A stretch of DNA of 8,110 nt from Clostridiaceae bacterium (GTDB taxonomy: Bacteria > Bacillota > Clostridia > Oscillospirales > Butyricicoccaceae). This document shows, piece after piece, positions 6,255 through 8,110 of the stretch. The DNA lies in assembly GCA_016293155.1 (NCBI GenBank), contig JAEDEU010000064.1:1-8110 (forward strand), in the 5' to 3' direction. A program made the translations under genes and the position numbers. The notes under the pieces were generated by a model that saw only the letters and a program-made list of their open reading frames with translations, ran no database searches and was not told the DNA's origin. Position 1 is the first letter of the stretch. Every line of letters starts with the position of its first letter.

Positions 6255-7375
6255 TGGAACAGCTTCGTACCCCGTATTTTCTGGTTGACGAGCAGCGTCT
6301 GCTGCACAATTTAAACATCCTCAAGTCGGTTTCCGACCGGACAGGCTGCAAAATCCTGCTTGCACAGAAGGCGTTTTCCATGTTTTCCTGTTATCCGCTG
6401 ATGCGGAGCTATCTGGCGGGCACAACGGCGAGCGGACTGCATGAGGCACGTCTGGGCGCGGAGGAATTCGGCGGAGAGACGCACGTGTTTTCTCCGGCAT
6501 TCCGCGTGGATGAGTTTGAGGAAATTCTGCGCTATGCCGACCATATCAGCTTCAATTCGCCTGCGCAGGTAAAGAAATTCGGCGCGCGCGCAAAGGAATG
6601 CGGCAAGTCCATCGGTCTGCGTGTCAATCCGGAATGCTCCACGCAGGAGGGACATGCGATTTATGATCCCTGTGCGCCCGGCTCGCGTCTGGGCACAACG
6701 CTGGCGCAGCTGGACGAAAGTATCCTGCCCATGCTGGACGGACTGCATTTTCACACGCTGTGCGAGCAGAATTCGGACGATCTGGAAACCACCGTGCAGG
6801 CGTTCGAGCGCAAATTCGGACGGTATCTGCACGGCATGAAGTGGCTGAACCTCGGCGGCGGTCACCACATCACCCGCGCGGATTATGATATCCCGCGTTT
6901 GATTCGGGTGATTGAGCATCTCAAACGCACATATGATGTGGAAATCTATCTGGAGCCGGGCGAGGCGGTCGTGCTGAACGCCGGATTCCTGATGACGCGC
7001 GTGCTGGAGGTTGTGCATAACGGCATGGATATTGCCATTCTGGACGCCTCCGCCGCCTGCCATATGCCGGACGTGCTGGAGATGCCGTACCGTCCGCCTC
7101 TTCGGAATGCGGGAGAGAGTGGGGAAAAGCCGTACACCTTCCGCCTTGCAGGACCGACCTGCCTTGCGGGGGATGTGATCGGGGATTACTCCTTCGATCA
7201 GCCGCTCCGCGAGGGCGATCTGCTCGTATTCGAGGACATGGCTCTGTACACCATGGTTAAGACTAACACGTTTAACGGCATGAAGCTGCCGGATATCGTA
7301 TACCGGGCTTCGGATGGAGGATGTACGCTTGTCCGTTCGTTCGGATATGAGGACTTTAAAACCAGACTTTCGTAA
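6254..7375 (+). CDS. nspC: Carboxy(nor)spermidine decarboxylase
   Basis: PLP enzyme of the alanine racemase-like fold type III that decarboxylates carboxyspermidine to spermidine, the last step of the aspartate-semialdehyde route. At 373 residues it has the usual NspC length. The N-terminal TIM barrel carries LLAQKAFSMFS (35-45), with Lys39 the expected Schiff-base residue, and LHFHTLCEQ (164-172). LGGGHHITRADYD (200-212) is the phosphate-binding glycine loop and EPGEAV (234-239) is typical of NspC. The C-terminal beta domain has the GPTCLAGD motif (300-307; Cys303 is the conserved active-site cysteine contributed across the dimer) and MALYTMVKTNTFNG (329-342). The ATG overlaps the CASDH stop by one base and has only a weak GGTGG upstream, so translation probably depends on termination of CASDH. 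It is the last operon gene; a strong terminator follows 7 bases after the stop. Diaminopimelate decarboxylase is excluded by the NspC-specific motifs and short length. Confidence 0.93.
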   Translation: MEQLRTPYFLVDEQRLLHNLNILKSVSDRTGCKILLAQKAFSMFSCYPLMRSYLAGTTASGLHEARLGAEEFGGETHVFSPAFRVDEFEEILRYADHISFNSPAQVKKFGARAKECGKSIGLRVNPECSTQEGHAIYDPCAPGSRLGTTLAQLDESILPMLDGLHFHTLCEQNSDDLETTVQAFERKFGRYLHGMKWLNLGGGHHITRADYDIPRLIRVIEHLKRTYDVEIYLEPGEAVVLNAGFLMTRVLEVVHNGMDIAILDASAACHMPDVLEMPYRPPLRNAGESGEKPYTFRLAGPTCLAGDVIGDYSFDQPLREGDLLVFEDMALYTMVKTNTFNGMKLPDIVYRASDGGCTLVRSFGYEDFKTRLS

Positions 7376-7381
7376 CAAAGC

Positions 7382-7416
7382 AAAAATCCGGTGTCTGAAT
7401 GGACACCGGATTTTTT
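7382..7416. terminator. Bidirectional intrinsic terminator between convergent genes
   Basis: ATCCGGTGTC (7386-7395) pairs perfectly with GACACCGGAT (7402-7411) around a 6-base loop. Flanking A-run 7382-7386 and T-run 7411-7416 extend the stem and give a U-tract on either strand. It lies 7 bases after the nspC stop and 15 bases after the end of the opposite-strand gene, so it probably ends both transcripts. Confidence 0.9.
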
Positions 7417-7431
7417 ACAGACATTATAACA

Positions 7432-8031
7432 TTACAGCAGGAGCGTAAAACGGGCGAGACAGAAAATTGTGATGACGATTCCTGCCGCGAGCAGACAGCG
7501 ATCTGCCAGCCGATTGGCGTAGCAGAGCTTAAGGCAAAGACCGGTGTCGAGCGGGAAAAGCAGCTTGATTGGTTTTCGATTCAGCAAATCAAGCACCAAA
7601 TGTGAAAGAAAGCCCGTGGCAAACGGCAGCAGGAACGGCTTGTAAAAAATGCCGACAGCGAGGGAAAACAGTGCCATAGCGAGCAGGGAATGTGTAAATC
7701 CTCTGTGATCCTGAAATGCTCCAAATACGCACAGACCTACAAAGAGACACAGTCCGGTTAAGGATATCGGTGCATTTTCCTCTAAAATATAGTTACAGAT
7801 TCCGGTATGCAGATAACAATCAATCGTCATCAGCAAGATGGCAATTCCGGCTGCGATCAGACCGGCGCGCACAGCCTCGCTGCGGTTGTGGCTGGCTTTC
7901 ATGTCGATGTCGCTGATGAAGCCGCCTGCCGCGCCGCCGATCATCGCGGCAAAGCATCCGCTGACCGTGTGGGGAGAGGATACCGCCATAGCAGAAGCGG
8001 TACCGATAAAAATATGAGTCATTCCCATCAT
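7432..8031 (-). CDS. Membrane-bound metal-dependent hydrolase, YdjM/DUF457 type
   Basis: The 199-residue product is mostly hydrophobic with about four to five membrane helices, for example near 22-40, 55-72, 90-105, 116-132 and 178-195. Conserved polar residues sit at helix ends: His6, SDID (40-43), DHRGFTHS (108-115) and SHLVLDLLN (143-151), ending with a PLD near 160. These are the signature of the DUF457/YdjM family of putative metal-dependent hydrolases; E. coli YdjM has the same HRGFTHS and SH-D pattern. The physiological substrate of the family is not established, though in E. coli YdjM is under LexA control. No LexA-like box is evident here. The start at 8031 has a strong RBS AGAGGTGA (complement of 8039-8046); the second ATG at 8028 is an alternative. 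It is convergent with the polyamine operon and shares only the terminator with it, so no functional link is implied. Confidence 0.8.
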   Translation of the reverse strand: MMGMTHIFIGTASAMAVSSPHTVSGCFAAMIGGAAGGFISDIDMKASHNRSEAVRAGLIAAGIAILLMTIDCYLHTGICNYILEENAPISLTGLCLFVGLCVFGAFQDHRGFTHSLLAMALFSLAVGIFYKPFLLPFATGFLSHLVLDLLNRKPIKLLFPLDTGLCLKLCYANRLADRCLLAAGIVITIFCLARFTLLL

Positions 8032-8064
8032 AGCAAAATCACCTCTGTGTGAGAGTAAACGATA

Positions 8065-8080
8065 TCAGTATCAAAACTGA
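8065..8080. repeat. Small inverted repeat near the predicted transcription start of the membrane hydrolase gene
   Basis: TCAGT (8065-8069) and ACTGA (8076-8080) form a 5-bp inverted repeat with a 6-base spacer, just downstream of the TATAAT box. The position suits a repressor operator, but the repeat is short and may be chance. Confidence 0.25.
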
Positions 8081-8091
8081 CACATTTCTGT

Positions 8092-8097
8092 ATTATA
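8092..8097 (-). promoter_or_regulatory. -10 box of the membrane hydrolase gene
   Basis: On the minus strand a perfect TATAAT lies about 60 bases upstream of the start codon. Its -35 box would fall just outside the window (only 13 bases remain), so the promoter is only half visible. Confidence 0.55.
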
Positions 8098-8110
8098 CAC
8101 AGAGATTGCA

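Noticed and set aside
7399..8052. Small + strand frames opposite the membrane protein gene (7399-7605, 7716-7916, 7807-8052)
   Set aside because: The minus-strand frame has clear family motifs, membrane helices and a strong RBS; the + strand products look like nothing known.

Overview
The window carries a complete polyamine biosynthesis operon on the + strand. It is flanked upstream by the 3' end of a TPR-repeat protein gene and downstream by a convergent gene for a small YdjM/DUF457-type membrane hydrolase. The coding regions are moderately GC-rich. The protein sequences, as I remember the families, resemble those of Bacillota: SpeE, SpeB and the SpeA/YaaO-type decarboxylase are Bacillus/Clostridium-like, while SpeD is of the enterobacterial (class 1a) type. 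A GC-rich gut clostridium, perhaps an Oscillospirales-like lineage, is the likeliest source. That placement is inference only.

Layout: 1-575, end of the TPR gene. 576-1049, a long non-coding stretch with a near-consensus sigma-A promoter (614-642), an RNA leader of about 400 nt with several hairpins, and a strong intrinsic terminator (990-1023) that ends just before the speD ribosome binding site. 1050-7375, six tightly packed genes: speD (AdoMet decarboxylase), speA-like PLP arginine decarboxylase, speE (spermidine synthase), speB (agmatinase), carboxyspermidine dehydrogenase (CASDH) and nspC (carboxyspermidine decarboxylase). 7382-7416, a terminator that can work in both directions. 7432-8031, the convergent membrane protein gene with its RBS and a -10 box at the right edge.

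How the genes fit together: SpeA and SpeB would turn arginine into agmatine and then putrescine. Putrescine can then become spermidine by two chemically different routes, both encoded here. One uses SpeD and SpeE with decarboxylated AdoMet. The other uses CASDH and NspC with aspartate beta-semialdehyde and NADPH. Both routes in one transcription unit is the main biochemical oddity of the window. They may be redundant, be used under different precursor supply, or act in series to make a longer polyamine.

The other notable feature is the leader. Promoter, structured RNA, terminator and RBS follow in the order expected for transcription attenuation, so the whole operon is probably controlled by a riboswitch or another attenuator. 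I could not assign the leader to a known RNA class by eye.
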